Below are positions 53,242 through 63,500 of a stretch of 64,000 nt of DNA, piece after piece. The notes under the pieces are model-generated. The model was not told where the DNA came from, did no database searches, and worked only from the letters and a program-made list of their open reading frames with translations. Source of the stretch: Agaribacillus aureus (GTDB lineage: Bacteria; Bacteroidota; Bacteroidia; Cytophagales; Cyclobacteriaceae). The stretch covers positions 645,115-709,114 of the forward strand of contig JAUJEB010000005.1 of assembly GCA_030442055.1 (NCBI GenBank), written 5' to 3'. A program made the position numbers and the translations under genes. Within the stretch, counting starts at the first letter, position 1; each line of letters opens with the position of its first letter.

Positions 53242-56200
53242 TTACTCATTTCCTGGTGGTGGCGGTGGCATGTGCTCCGGTCGTGGCTTTGTGTCCGGTT
53301 GCTCCGCAGCTTTGCGCAAGATGCTGTAAGCCTTTTTGATGAAGGGAATGGATTCTTTCGAAGACTCAGGTATTGCAGTGTATTCAATTGTAATCGGTTT
53401 TTGCTTGATTTTTAATATCTGGCCTTTATTTAAAGCCGAAAAAAGCGCTTTTTTTCTATCCTCTAGTTTTTCCTGTTCTGTGTTGAATGTCTCGATTTCT
53501 TTTTCGAAAAATATGTTTTTGGCCACAAAATTCCTTATTGAGTCCGGCAAATCCTTAGTAGCTTCGAAAACGTTGTTCCAGTCATCTTTTGTGCTATTTT
53601 GCAATGCTTTTGAGAGTTGAAATATGTCTGGATAAACGTCAAATGCATTTTTCTCTTTCATCCATTGGTTTTTAATCAAATCAAAAACTTGCTCAACGGC
53701 AAACATTTTGTTGGAAAGCTCGACAAGTTCGGGATTGTACTTGTATCCCAGCCCGTATGATCCTTCGATCAGGACTTTCAAAGTCAGATAAGAGCGATAG
53801 AGTTCACCTAATAGCATCTCCTCATTATCTCTTAAATGATCGGCCCAATCTTTGCTGATATTGCCATGTTTTTCTTGAATGCGGTATGCAAGGACATTAA
53901 TAGGTTCATGTCTGAAAGTAGGGGTACCATCAGGCGGTTGTGTGGAATAGTGGGTTTCCTGACCGGTCGAAGATTTTGAAGGTTTACCACGCCTTTTTAT
54001 TTCCCCATTTGCGTTCTTTTCATAGTTGGGTTTTTGATCTCTGTAAAACCATTTATAACGCGTAAAGTGATATGATGGATTCTGGCGCACACCAGGATAT
54101 GTCTGCCCTGGGCCGGTGCGAAAGTAATGTTTTTCGAAACCATAAATATATTGTATTGGTTCACCATCTTCGTTTGTTTGCAATGGTTCGGGCGGTAGAT
54201 GTTCAGGCACGAATTTTTTATTCGGGTATCCTTTATATTTATGCGGTGAATCGCCCCAATAAGTTTCGACAAATCCCTTTTCAAAAACACCAGCCCATTC
54301 ACCAATAAGAGACAGCTGAGTGTCATTGAGCGAACCTAGGGAGCGTCCCATCTCTTCAAAGGATTGATCCTTTAAAAAGATGTCATTGGAGGTGTATTCT
54401 TTTAACCATTCTAATTTTGAAGAATCCAGATAATAAAGGACGACCTTATTGTTCTGATATCTTTCTGAGTAATCATACTCCACATCCCTTTGTGGGAGCT
54501 TAAATTTATCTGTATGGTGCGGGTTAATATATATGTGTTTTTTGGGCAGATAGTGATCGTGTACTATCAGATTCTGTTTAAAGGCATTAGAATAGATAAA
54601 ATCAAAATGTTGTTGTTCTAACTGTTGCAGGTGATAGTTAAAAACGGCAAAGGCGAAAGGGATGTGTTCCCTCATACCATCAATTGCATCTTCAATGCGT
54701 GCCAGATCTTCACCAAATTCATCAATATGAAAATCGTGATCTATAACACCATCACCATTGTGATCATGAACTAGCATGAATTGTGTAAGATAAACATATT
54801 GTTCCATAAGTTCTGTGAAGATGGCGGGGTTCGGAATGCCAGTATTTTTCTTAGCTCTATTTTTATATTTTTCCAGGTCATGACCATCCGGTTTGGAAGG
54901 CAGGCTATCTACATATTGCACATGGCCTTTTTTTAGATGTTTGCCAAGCCAAGTCCCGATTTTTGGAACCATGCCATAATATTGATTAATTTTGCTGCTA
55001 TCGGTGACTACTGCCGAAGACATATCAAGCTTTTGTTTAATTTCATTGAGTTTTAATTTTTCAATATCGCTATAGTCTGTATGGATGGCATTTGTTTTTT
55101 TGTTTTCTAATTCTACTGTGGCGTATTTTGCAACTTTGCCGCCGAATTTTGAAAGGTCTTCAAACTTGTTTTTGATATGGTTAGGTATAGTGGTTTGTCC
55201 GTTTATAGGTACGTTTCTAGACATTACCAAAGCATCTGTTGCTTCTTTGTGGTAGGGGCTATGAGCCCCATATAAAAACGTTTCTAAAAGCTTTGCTTCT
55301 TCTAAGGATAAATCGCGAAGCTCTTTTTGTTGCTGGAAAATTTTATTAACATCACGGCTCTCATAAATTTCTTGTTCAATTTTATCGAGATGATTTTCGA
55401 TGTTTTCAAGATGCTCCTTGACAAAATTATGATGGTCTTCCATGAGGCGGAGTAGCTCTTGCACATCTTTTTGTAAATACCAGACATCTTGACGAAGTTC
55501 ACCGAGCTGCTCGATTATGATTTTTTGGTTTCGAAGAACCTGCTTCAGCATACCGATCATGACTTCATCAGCACTAGCTCCACCAGAGTTCTTTTTTAAT
55601 AAACTTACCACTATGCCAACACCACTTGCCACATTTCCAAAGGCGGTAAAATCAAAGCTTTTACCGAATGAGTCGGCTATTTTTAATGCGCCAACACCAT
55701 CATAAATTTTGGTGGCCGCGTTATTTGCTTCAGAAATGGTCTTTGCTGTCTTTGGGTCGAATAAAGCCAAAGCTGAAGAGAGAGCATACCCATAAGAGTG
55801 GAATTTTTTTACGTTTTGATGATGTGCTTTGACAGCCGCTTCATAATCGCTTTCTTGAGGTTGGATAATGTTAACATTTATTGTGAAATTATTCGTAACG
55901 AATGTTTTGTATTCCTTATCGGTCATTTTTGATAAGGATTGGAGTTCTTCTCTTTTTATCTTGCCCGTTAAAACGTCGCTTATTTGATTATCGTTCAAGC
56001 CTTTCGATTTTAAGGTATCATAGAGTTTTGAGGTCTCAAGCACGTAGTCACTTCCATATTCTATCTCAAGTGCATCCAACTCTGTAGATCGCGGCAATTT
56101 ATTGGTGCCTTCAATTTCTTTGACTTTGTCGTAAAGCTTGGAGAGCGCGGGGGGCATAGTCCCATTGGCTTTCATATCGTACAAATCATGTGCGAGTTCG

Positions 56201-56664
56201 TTAACTATTTCTGGAGTCTCCAGCATTTTTTTGAGTAAATCTTCTTTGTCTTCCCAGACCTTTTTTTCCCATTCATATTTTGCTGGTGCATTTAGATCCA
56301 AAATTGGCGTGTTGACGGCCTCAACCCAAACAGGATTTGTTTGCAGTTCTTCTATCCTTTTGATTTCTGCTTGAGCATTTTTTTCATTTTTGCGGCCATT
56401 CAAAAGTGAAAGAAAAATTTCTGGATTTTCTCTCATCGCACTTACAGTTTTGGTTCCAAAAATGTATTTGGCAAGCACACTTTCAGGCGTTGGGTCTGGC
56501 CGATTATCATTCGCCATTTGGGTTGTGGTTTGGGGCTGCGCCTCAACAACCTGACTTTGTCCAATCAAAGGTGAAACACTCAGCGAAAGGGCAAGGAAAT
56601 AGGGGGAAAGCTTTAGCTGGTTGGGCATAGTTTTCAGTCCATTTAATTGCTGGCGCATTAACAT
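53242..56664 (-). CDS. giant exported paralogue 1 of the cassette array (1140 aa)
   Basis: A signal peptide lies within the first 45 residues (LSPYFLALSLSVSPLIGQSQ). The first 65 residues are nearly identical to those of the gene at 60530, and then the sequences diverge. A glycine-rich hydrophobic segment FTAFGNVASGVGIVVSLL at about 340 is followed by a long coiled coil (about 365-440: LRQDVWYLQKDVQELLRLMED). Conserved family blocks are GMREHIPFAFAVFNYHLQQLE and GEWAGVFEKGF; the C-terminus is Pro-rich (MPPPPPGNE). An EF-hand-like loop, DHNGDGVID, appears only in this member. I know no named family. The helix pattern recalls alpha-type pore formers, by inference only. Confidence 0.8.
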   Translation of the reverse strand: MLMRQQLNGLKTMPNQLKLSPYFLALSLSVSPLIGQSQVVEAQPQTTTQMANDNRPDPTPESVLAKYIFGTKTVSAMRENPEIFLSLLNGRKNEKNAQAEIKRIEELQTNPVWVEAVNTPILDLNAPAKYEWEKKVWEDKEDLLKKMLETPEIVNELAHDLYDMKANGTMPPALSKLYDKVKEIEGTNKLPRSTELDALEIEYGSDYVLETSKLYDTLKSKGLNDNQISDVLTGKIKREELQSLSKMTDKEYKTFVTNNFTINVNIIQPQESDYEAAVKAHHQNVKKFHSYGYALSSALALFDPKTAKTISEANNAATKIYDGVGALKIADSFGKSFDFTAFGNVASGVGIVVSLLKKNSGGASADEVMIGMLKQVLRNQKIIIEQLGELRQDVWYLQKDVQELLRLMEDHHNFVKEHLENIENHLDKIEQEIYESRDVNKIFQQQKELRDLSLEEAKLLETFLYGAHSPYHKEATDALVMSRNVPINGQTTIPNHIKNKFEDLSKFGGKVAKYATVELENKKTNAIHTDYSDIEKLKLNEIKQKLDMSSAVVTDSSKINQYYGMVPKIGTWLGKHLKKGHVQYVDSLPSKPDGHDLEKYKNRAKKNTGIPNPAIFTELMEQYVYLTQFMLVHDHNGDGVIDHDFHIDEFGEDLARIEDAIDGMREHIPFAFAVFNYHLQQLEQQHFDFIYSNAFKQNLIVHDHYLPKKHIYINPHHTDKFKLPQRDVEYDYSERYQNNKVVLYYLDSSKLEWLKEYTSNDIFLKDQSFEEMGRSLGSLNDTQLSLIGEWAGVFEKGFVETYWGDSPHKYKGYPNKKFVPEHLPPEPLQTNEDGEPIQYIYGFEKHYFRTGPGQTYPGVRQNPSYHFTRYKWFYRDQKPNYEKNANGEIKRRGKPSKSSTGQETHYSTQPPDGTPTFRHEPINVLAYRIQEKHGNISKDWADHLRDNEEMLLGELYRSYLTLKVLIEGSYGLGYKYNPELVELSNKMFAVEQVFDLIKNQWMKEKNAFDVYPDIFQLSKALQNSTKDDWNNVFEATKDLPDSIRNFVAKNIFFEKEIETFNTEQEKLEDRKKALFSALNKGQILKIKQKPITIEYTAIPESSKESIPFIKKAYSILRKAAEQPDTKPRPEHMPPPPPGNE

Positions 56665-56744
56665 AATTATTTGTAAATTAACGTTGAGTCAATCAAATAG
56701 TTATGGTTGTATTCATAGCGTTTTTTATAGCTCATGAATATAGT

Positions 56745-56768
56745 CTTAATCTTGGCTATAAGATTAAG
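56745..56768. promoter_or_regulatory. 9-bp inverted repeat upstream of cassette gene 1
   Basis: CTTAATCTT (56745-56753) and AAGATTAAG (56760-56768) pair perfectly around six bases, about 80-105 bp before the start of the minus-strand gene. An identical copy is at 63892-63915 before gene 3. It is a likely regulator site or leader hairpin. Confidence 0.5.
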
Positions 56769-56831
56769 TGAATATAGCTTGCAAATATTGGGGCTATAGT
56801 TTGTTTTAGATAAGTGAGCGGTCAGTATTTA

Positions 56832-57036
56832 TTATGCTGCCACCGATATTATCGAGCTTTGTTGATCGTGAACAGATCGCACCCCCGCAACCAACTTAAA
56901 TTTTTTCATTTAATATCAATGGGATAGAGATTTTTAGGTTCAAATCACCTTTTGCAATTTTATATTAAAATCAGTCATCTAGGGAATGAAGGTTGTTTGT
57001 AATATGGCAATGAATTTGGAGTATTCTGCAACCATA
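56832..57036 (+). repeat. cassette-array repeat R2
   Basis: The first part (TTATGCTGCCACCGATATT, then AGCTTTGTTGATCGTGA and CACCCCCGCAACCA) matches R3 at 60287-60348 and the visible start of R4. The second part (from 56882) matches R1. R2 thus links all copies and shows that the full unit is about 205 bp, in the same orientation throughout. Confidence 0.75.
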
Positions 57037-57139
57037 ATGCATAGCTATTAGAACCCATAGGCATGTTCTGAAAAATATTTATTGTGTTATCTCTAAGCTT
57101 TAGGTTTAGTGGAAACCAATCTGTATATTATGTAGTTTG

Positions 57140-60100
57140 ATGAGATCGATGCAGATAGACATGAAACCAATGAACATACCCATCCGAAGTTTGCTTCCTG
57201 TTTTTACCGTAGCGGTATCTTTGTATTTTGGCGAAGCATCTAATGCTCAAATAACCGAGAGGCAGCCTGCCGACCCTACCGAGCAGCCAGTTAATGATAA
57301 TACTGATATACAGCAACAAGTGGAGAAGGACATAAGGCGTCACATATTGAAGGAGATTATTAAACGGGCCTGGCAGGAAAATCCAAGAAACTATGAAGCT
57401 CATCGCGAAGGACTTAAAGGTAGCGGGGATGCTCTTTTGATGCGCATGAAACTTGCTGGTGATCGTTATCAAGGAAATTTCTATCGCATATTACCTGGAA
57501 CAGATTACATAAATATCAGTGAAGTCGGCCTTATAGGGTGGGAAAGTAGAAAAAAAGACTACGACATTGAAATGCGTAGAAAAATGGCTAAGAACCCTGA
57601 AGAAGTTGATAAGCTTTCCGATCAAGTAGCTGATCATATTATGGATTGGGATAATGCACCTAAGCACTTTAAAGAAGTGTATGAAGCGACTAGGTTGCAT
57701 GAAGGGCAGATCAAGCTTCCTTTCGCTAGTAGTTTTGAAGGGCTGAGACTGCAATATCCTGATTTTTTCCAAAAATTTCTTGACAAGTTGAATGACGAGC
57801 AAAGGCAGCGTTTTTTCAATAAAAAAATGAGCTCACAAGAATGCGCCAATGTTATGAAGATTTCTAAAAAGGAATTTCATGTTTTCATTCAAAATACTTT
57901 TCAATCTGATCCTACCCCTCAGAAAAAATTGACGCCAAAAGATAAGCTCAAGTTGCAGAGAGAAGCGGAGCGCCGAGAACATAAAGAAGATATGAGGCAG
58001 GCTTATGATAACCTGAGAGCTGGCATATCAATATTGGGAATGTTTGATGAGAATGCAGCGCATGAATTTGAGTCAGTTGGTAATGCAGCGCTTCAAATTT
58101 ATGACGGTATGAAAAATATACAAATTGATGGCGCCAGCTTAACGAGTATGGGCAGTATTGCGGCTGGTATCAATATTCTAACGAGCATGGGAAGAAAGCG
58201 TGAAAGTGCCGAAAGCAAGATGCTGAAACAGGTGCTGGACAATCAAAAGAAAATGATGGCCCAGCTTAGTGAAATCCATGTGGGTGTTAAGTATGTCAGG
58301 CATACTCTTGCCTATATGATTAGTCTTATGGAGCACAGTCAGAGAAGGAATGATAAAGAGTTTTTGAAAATTAATGAGCGCCTGAACGACATTCAAAAAG
58401 GGGTTTACGAAGATCGAGAAACTACAAAAATCTTAGAAAAGGAAAAAAAGCTTAGAGAAATAAAGTCTGCTAAAGATAAAGTATTGGACTCTTTTCATTA
58501 TGAGTCTGTTGGCCCAATTCATTCAGAGCTCTGGAAGGCTTTGCAAAACCCTAATAATATAAGTAAAAAAGCAGACGAAAAAATTAGAGAAGTTCATGAC
58601 GTGCTTTCTGATATAGCCAGCTTAGCAACATCTCAGCTAGATTCCTCGAAACTTAATTCTGTGTTTACAGATAAAAGAGATATAGGCAAGTTGAGCGTTG
58701 AAGAATTAAAATATAAAATAGGTGGTACTACATTTTACCAAGACACCGGTATGTTACCAGGTATCGGTAAATGGTTACGGGGGAATTTGGCGGTAAACTT
58801 TAAATCTTCAGTCATTTATGGGGGAGATACACTTACAGCAAATATTAATGGATCAGGCTTAGATATAAAAAACTTGTTTGACCCAGATTTGTTTTCAGAC
58901 CTGTTCTATGAATATGTTGATTTGGCATTTTACCGGCCACTATTATATGGACAAGATAGTGTTGTTATTCGCGACCAAAAAATTTCTGCGTTCTGCGATG
59001 ATTTAGGCAGATTTGGAAATGCGATTGATCAAATGCGTTTCCATTTACCGCTTGCTTTAGCTGTGTTCGACCATCATCTCAATAAACTCGATACAATACA
59101 TAGTGTATTTATTGAGGATATGGCTCAGAGAAATAGAATCATTTTCAATCTGGACAGTGCTCAATTCAAAGATTTTGTTTTTGAACCTGCACAGCAAGAA
59201 AAGAAAAAATTAGATATCCTTTATGATTATACTAATGATGAAGGAAAGCATGTTTGTTTTGGCAATTCATTCTTCCTTCGTCAGTTTTCTAAGGGTGGTA
59301 TGTTTTCCAAGGGATCTTCAGACATTTTCTATAGGGGAGCATCGACGGATAGTATCAAGAAGGAGCTCTCTAAATTACATGAAAAACATTTGTTTCAGAT
59401 TGGTGAATGGTGTGGGGTTTTCCAGAGAGGGCTTCGTGCAGAGCTAAAAAAGAAGCGAGAAATTCGTGGTCCTGTATCACCATCAAGATTTGGTTCAGAG
59501 CGTTATGAAGGACCAATAAGTGGATTGTATCGTACAGTAAGACACGATCAAATTATTAAAAGATATATCTCCCTATCACCGGCGCTTAAAAAGCGCAGGC
59601 CGAATTTACCGGAATATATTTATGAAGAAAAAATATATCAACACGATCAAGATGTGCGTTATAAAAGAGGGAAAAAGCTTCCTACAACAAGAGGATCTAA
59701 GTATTTGAGTGAAGGCAAGATCAGAAAATCTAGTATAAAAGAAGAATATATAGATATTCTCGCAACCGAAATAAAGAAAAGGCAACACCAAATAGAGGCT
59801 GGATGGGGACAGACGCTTAGGGATAACGAAGAAGAAATATTGGGTGATCTTTATCGAGCGCACTTTGTAGTCAAAACTTTTCTACGGGGAGGGTATGGCA
59901 AACATTATATGTACGTTTCAGGCTTGGAGCCGATTTCGGACGCTGTTTATGATATGGAGCAGATTTATTCGCTTATAACAACGAAATGGTTAAAGGGTGA
60001 AAGCGGTTTAGATATTCACCCCGCAGAAATTAGAAACTATGGAGTTATTAAGGAAGTAGATTATGACTTTTATACCAAGTCAGAGAATGTTTTGAAATGG

Positions 60101-60265
60101 GAAGAAAAAGGCAGAAAAATAAATTATCTTACTAGTTCCATGAAATTGCCGGACCTGCCGAAGAGGGATATTGGATATTTGAAAAAGGCGTATAAAGCAA
60201 TGGAAGCAGCGTCACCATTTGAAGACATCAGGCCACATGAGGATTGCTTTCCTTCATTTGAGTAG
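57140..60265 (+). CDS. giant exported paralogue 2 of the cassette array (1041 aa)
   Basis: The start is ATG 57140 (a TTG precedes it). Its signal peptide (LLPVFTVAVSLYFGEASNAQ) is unrelated to that of genes 1 and 3. The body is homologous: a hydrophobic Gly/Ser segment SLTSMGSIAAGINILTSMG at about 331, a coiled coil with VKYVRHTLAYMISLMEHSQ, the block IDQMRFHLPLALAVFDHHLN, GEWCGVFQRGL, LGDLYRAHFVVKTF and the C-terminal IGYLKKAYKAMEAA. The gene lies on the opposite strand to its paralogues between repeats R2 and R3. Function unknown; probably the same as its neighbours with a different specificity. Confidence 0.8.
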   Translation: MRSMQIDMKPMNIPIRSLLPVFTVAVSLYFGEASNAQITERQPADPTEQPVNDNTDIQQQVEKDIRRHILKEIIKRAWQENPRNYEAHREGLKGSGDALLMRMKLAGDRYQGNFYRILPGTDYINISEVGLIGWESRKKDYDIEMRRKMAKNPEEVDKLSDQVADHIMDWDNAPKHFKEVYEATRLHEGQIKLPFASSFEGLRLQYPDFFQKFLDKLNDEQRQRFFNKKMSSQECANVMKISKKEFHVFIQNTFQSDPTPQKKLTPKDKLKLQREAERREHKEDMRQAYDNLRAGISILGMFDENAAHEFESVGNAALQIYDGMKNIQIDGASLTSMGSIAAGINILTSMGRKRESAESKMLKQVLDNQKKMMAQLSEIHVGVKYVRHTLAYMISLMEHSQRRNDKEFLKINERLNDIQKGVYEDRETTKILEKEKKLREIKSAKDKVLDSFHYESVGPIHSELWKALQNPNNISKKADEKIREVHDVLSDIASLATSQLDSSKLNSVFTDKRDIGKLSVEELKYKIGGTTFYQDTGMLPGIGKWLRGNLAVNFKSSVIYGGDTLTANINGSGLDIKNLFDPDLFSDLFYEYVDLAFYRPLLYGQDSVVIRDQKISAFCDDLGRFGNAIDQMRFHLPLALAVFDHHLNKLDTIHSVFIEDMAQRNRIIFNLDSAQFKDFVFEPAQQEKKKLDILYDYTNDEGKHVCFGNSFFLRQFSKGGMFSKGSSDIFYRGASTDSIKKELSKLHEKHLFQIGEWCGVFQRGLRAELKKKREIRGPVSPSRFGSERYEGPISGLYRTVRHDQIIKRYISLSPALKKRRPNLPEYIYEEKIYQHDQDVRYKRGKKLPTTRGSKYLSEGKIRKSSIKEEYIDILATEIKKRQHQIEAGWGQTLRDNEEEILGDLYRAHFVVKTFLRGGYGKHYMYVSGLEPISDAVYDMEQIYSLITTKWLKGESGLDIHPAEIRNYGVIKEVDYDFYTKSENVLKWEEKGRKINYLTSSMKLPDLPKRDIGYLKKAYKAMEAASPFEDIRPHEDCFPSFE

Positions 60266-60286
60266 GCGGGTATTTACTGCATTATT

Positions 60287-60348
60287 TTATGCTGCCACCG
60301 ATATTATCAAGCTTTGTTGATCGTGAGCAAATCTCACCCCCGCAACCA
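60287..60348 (+). repeat. cassette-array repeat R3
   Basis: Matches R2 with few changes over about 62 bp. Here GTGAG and CTCAC form a perfect 5-bp stem around CAAAT, followed by CCCCGCAACCA. This looks like the T-arm and 3' end of a tRNA, although the loop is two bases short. It lies in the convergent gap between genes 2 and 3 (60266-60529). Confidence 0.7.
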
Positions 60349-60460
60349 TTCCCGATTTTTTCCATTAATATCAGATGCTTATCTTTTATTTAAAATCAAA
60401 AAATTAGGGTTACGCACCATATTCATTTATTCTAAAAAAGAATCAAGTGAGGAGTGATTT

Positions 60461-60553
60461 ATGGACAATATTGATGCAAATTCCGTCTATTTAAAAAATG
60501 AAGAGTTAGATTGGTATCTATCAGAAAAATCACTCATTTCCTGGTGCAGCTGA
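60461..60553 (+). CDS. possible 30-codon small gene
   Basis: ATG 60461 is preceded by GAGGAG seven bases upstream and opens a 30-residue frame (MDNIDANSVYLKNEELDWY at the start) that runs into the 3' end of cassette gene 3 on the other strand. The good ribosome site is the only support; it may be a remnant. Confidence 0.25.
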   Translation: MDNIDANSVYLKNEELDWYLSEKSLISWCS

Positions 60554-63500
60554 GGGGAGACAATCCTTCGCATTAATCATATCTTGTCTTTGCGAAGCAA
60601 TCTCTATCATTTTATATGCCTTTTTGAGAGGAGCTAAGCCGTTCTTGGGGGCATCAGGCACATCAACTTTATAAATTTTGACGGTACGCGCAGGTATATT
60701 AGGCATGTTGCCTGCACTACGAGTATCAAAAATCATTTTCTTACGTTTCTCTATGTTATTTAAATTAAATTCAGGATCGGTATTGTGAGTTAAATTTGAA
60801 GATAGAGTTAGGTGTGTTTGGGCTTCTGCAGTCTTGAAAAACTCTTTAGCTTTTTCGGTTTTAATATGATCCAAATATCTATCCAGAGAATACTTGTTTT
60901 GGTAATAGAACATCTGGAAGACTTCCGGTCGCAGGTCGAATGAATGTTGTTCATCCATCCACTTTCGTTCAATAAAGTCAAAAATCTTTTTTATTGTAAG
61001 CATTTTATTTGAAATTTCGCCCAGTTTTGGCTTGTTACTATAATCTTTGCCATATGCCCCCTCTACCAGCGTTTTTAGAACAAAATGAGCCCTATAGAGA
61101 TTACCTAAATAATATTCTGGATTTTTATTCAAGTTACCAGACCAGTATTTGCCAATATTTCCAACTTTGGTGAAAATTTCGTGAGCAACAACTTGTTTAA
61201 GGTTTGTTAGGTTCTTTTGCTGTTGAGCGATCGCATCGGGATTTGCAAGTGGGTAATGGATTACTAATTGTGGGTTATTTGCATCGTATTGAGGTATAAT
61301 TGATCTGTAGGAATGCACATAAGGTTTAAGCATTCCATGTGTTCCATGTAAGTTGTGATGAAGCTCAATAGATTCTTTGACTTCGTGATAATAATTATGA
61401 TGGAGCCTGCGGTTCTTAGGATTATCTTCTCCTAAATCAAAAGTCCGCACAGGATGAGCATTAATGTTTTTGGCATTGAGTGAGCGAATGCCGATGCCAG
61501 TCCATTCCGCCAATGCCATAAACTTTGAATCAGAAAGACTTTCTAATTTTTCAGTTATTTGCTCTCTATTAATGCGGTCGTCTTTGAAAAAGATGTCATT
61601 TTTCGTATAAGCTTTTAGCCATCCGGCTTCCTCACGGTATATAACTCTTTTATTACCAGCAGATGTGTAATTATATTCGAATCTCGTACCGTCGCCATAT
61701 CTTTGGGAAGATTGAAAATCCACCACGGATTCTGGGCTTTTTTCAATATAATGGTCATGATAAATGAGGTTGTTATCGAAAGCTTCTCTGTAGATATAGT
61801 CAAAGTGCGCATCTTCGAGCTTTTTCAGTTCGTACTCAAAAACGGCAAAGGCCAGAGGTATATGTTGGCGCATGGCGTCAATGGTTTTTTCAATCTGCTT
61901 TAAATCTTCACAGAATTCTATGGCGTTTTTGTCTTGTTGAACATTGCCTTCGTTGTTGTGATCCAACCAACGATATTTAACAATATCCATATATTCAGAT
62001 AAAGATTGCGCAAATACTTGCGGGTTAATAATGTGGCCTTTTAATTTCTCTAGGATTTTTCCATTATACCTTAGTGAATTATGAGATGAATAGCCAATAG
62101 ACCCATTCTCAATATATTGGTTTAGCCAGGAGCCTATACTAGGCAAAAGCCCCCAGTCCCAGTAAATATTTGTTGAGTCAAGACGGTCTTTTAGTTTGTT
62201 GAGGTTAAAATCTTCAATGTTCGCTTTATCTAAATATGCGGTATTTATTTTATCATTTTCTAGAATATCAGTTGCAAAAGTAGCTATGCTGTTTAAATGG
62301 CTTCTAATTTTAGAAAATGTATCACCAGGATCTTCTAAATTGTCTAAGCTCACGCCATTGTAGGATTCTTGTAATGCGCTCCAAAGGTCTTCATCAATAT
62401 CATTGCCAGCAGCGTTATAAAATTCGCCTAATAGCGCTCCTTTGTCTTTTAAAACACGTATCATTTCTTCATTATGGCTAACAACTTTTATTAAATCCTG
62501 AGTATCAAAAACTTCCCGTTCTATATCTTCAAGTCGTTTTTCAATATATTTGAGTTCGTCTATGATTTCAGTTTGGTTAAATTCAGTAATGCGCAATAGC
62601 CGGTTTAAGTCATACTGAATCTGCCAAACATCATTTCTTAACTCCCGTATTTCTTTCATCATCTCTTGTTGATTTTTGAGAATTGCCTGAAGCATTTCAA
62701 TCTGCACTTCATCCGGAGATTGTCCATTACTGCCTTGCATTAAATTAACAAGAGCTCCAAAGCCTGACACCACATTGCCAAAGGCGGTAAAATCAAAACT
62801 TTCGTTATATTCACTGGCGATTTTTAAGGCATCCATACCTTTGTAAACGCTTGTAAGAGCGTTATTGGTTTGAGCAACCACATGTGCCTTTTTAGGATCA
62901 AATAGTGCCAATGTTGAAGAAAGTGCAAATCCATAAGAGCTAAATTGTTTTACATTTTGATGATGCTCTTTTATGGCAGTATTATAGTTATTTGCCGAAG
63001 ATCGAGAATTATTAATTTTTATGATGAAATTATTCTCAATAAATGTTTTATATTCCTCAGTAGTCATGTTATCCAAGGAAGGGATATCTTCTTTACTTAT
63101 CTTGCCATTGACAAAGTCCATCATTTTTTTATCGCTTAACTCGAACTGTCTTTGTAAGTGGTCGAGTAGGGCAACATCGCCCCCAAAGTCTGTTTTTAAT
63201 TTATCGTATTCATTTGAGAGTGGCAGTTTATTGACAGAATTGTTTCCTCTGTACTCATTATGAAGATTGTAAAGTCTGGCAGCTTCATTGCCATATGTTT
63301 GATTCATAATGGCATCAACAATATCTCTAAAAATTCGGTCGGTCTTCTCCGGATTTGCGCGCATTTTTTGACGCATATAATCATCACTCTCATCCTGAGT
63401 GTAATCCCATAATTTTACGGCAGCATCTCCAATAGGTAGACCCCTATAGGTTATAGGGCTAATAAATATTTTATACACGTCGCTGGTTTGCCGATCAGCA

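Larger units (their letters stand above)
56665..57139. promoter_or_regulatory. divergent control region between cassette genes 1 and 2
   Basis: The left 190 bp are identical to the region right of 63811, upstream of cassette gene 3, and must hold the promoter shared by genes 1 and 3. Repeat R2 follows. The remaining 100 bp before gene 2 are unique. No promoter motif is certain. Confidence 0.6.
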
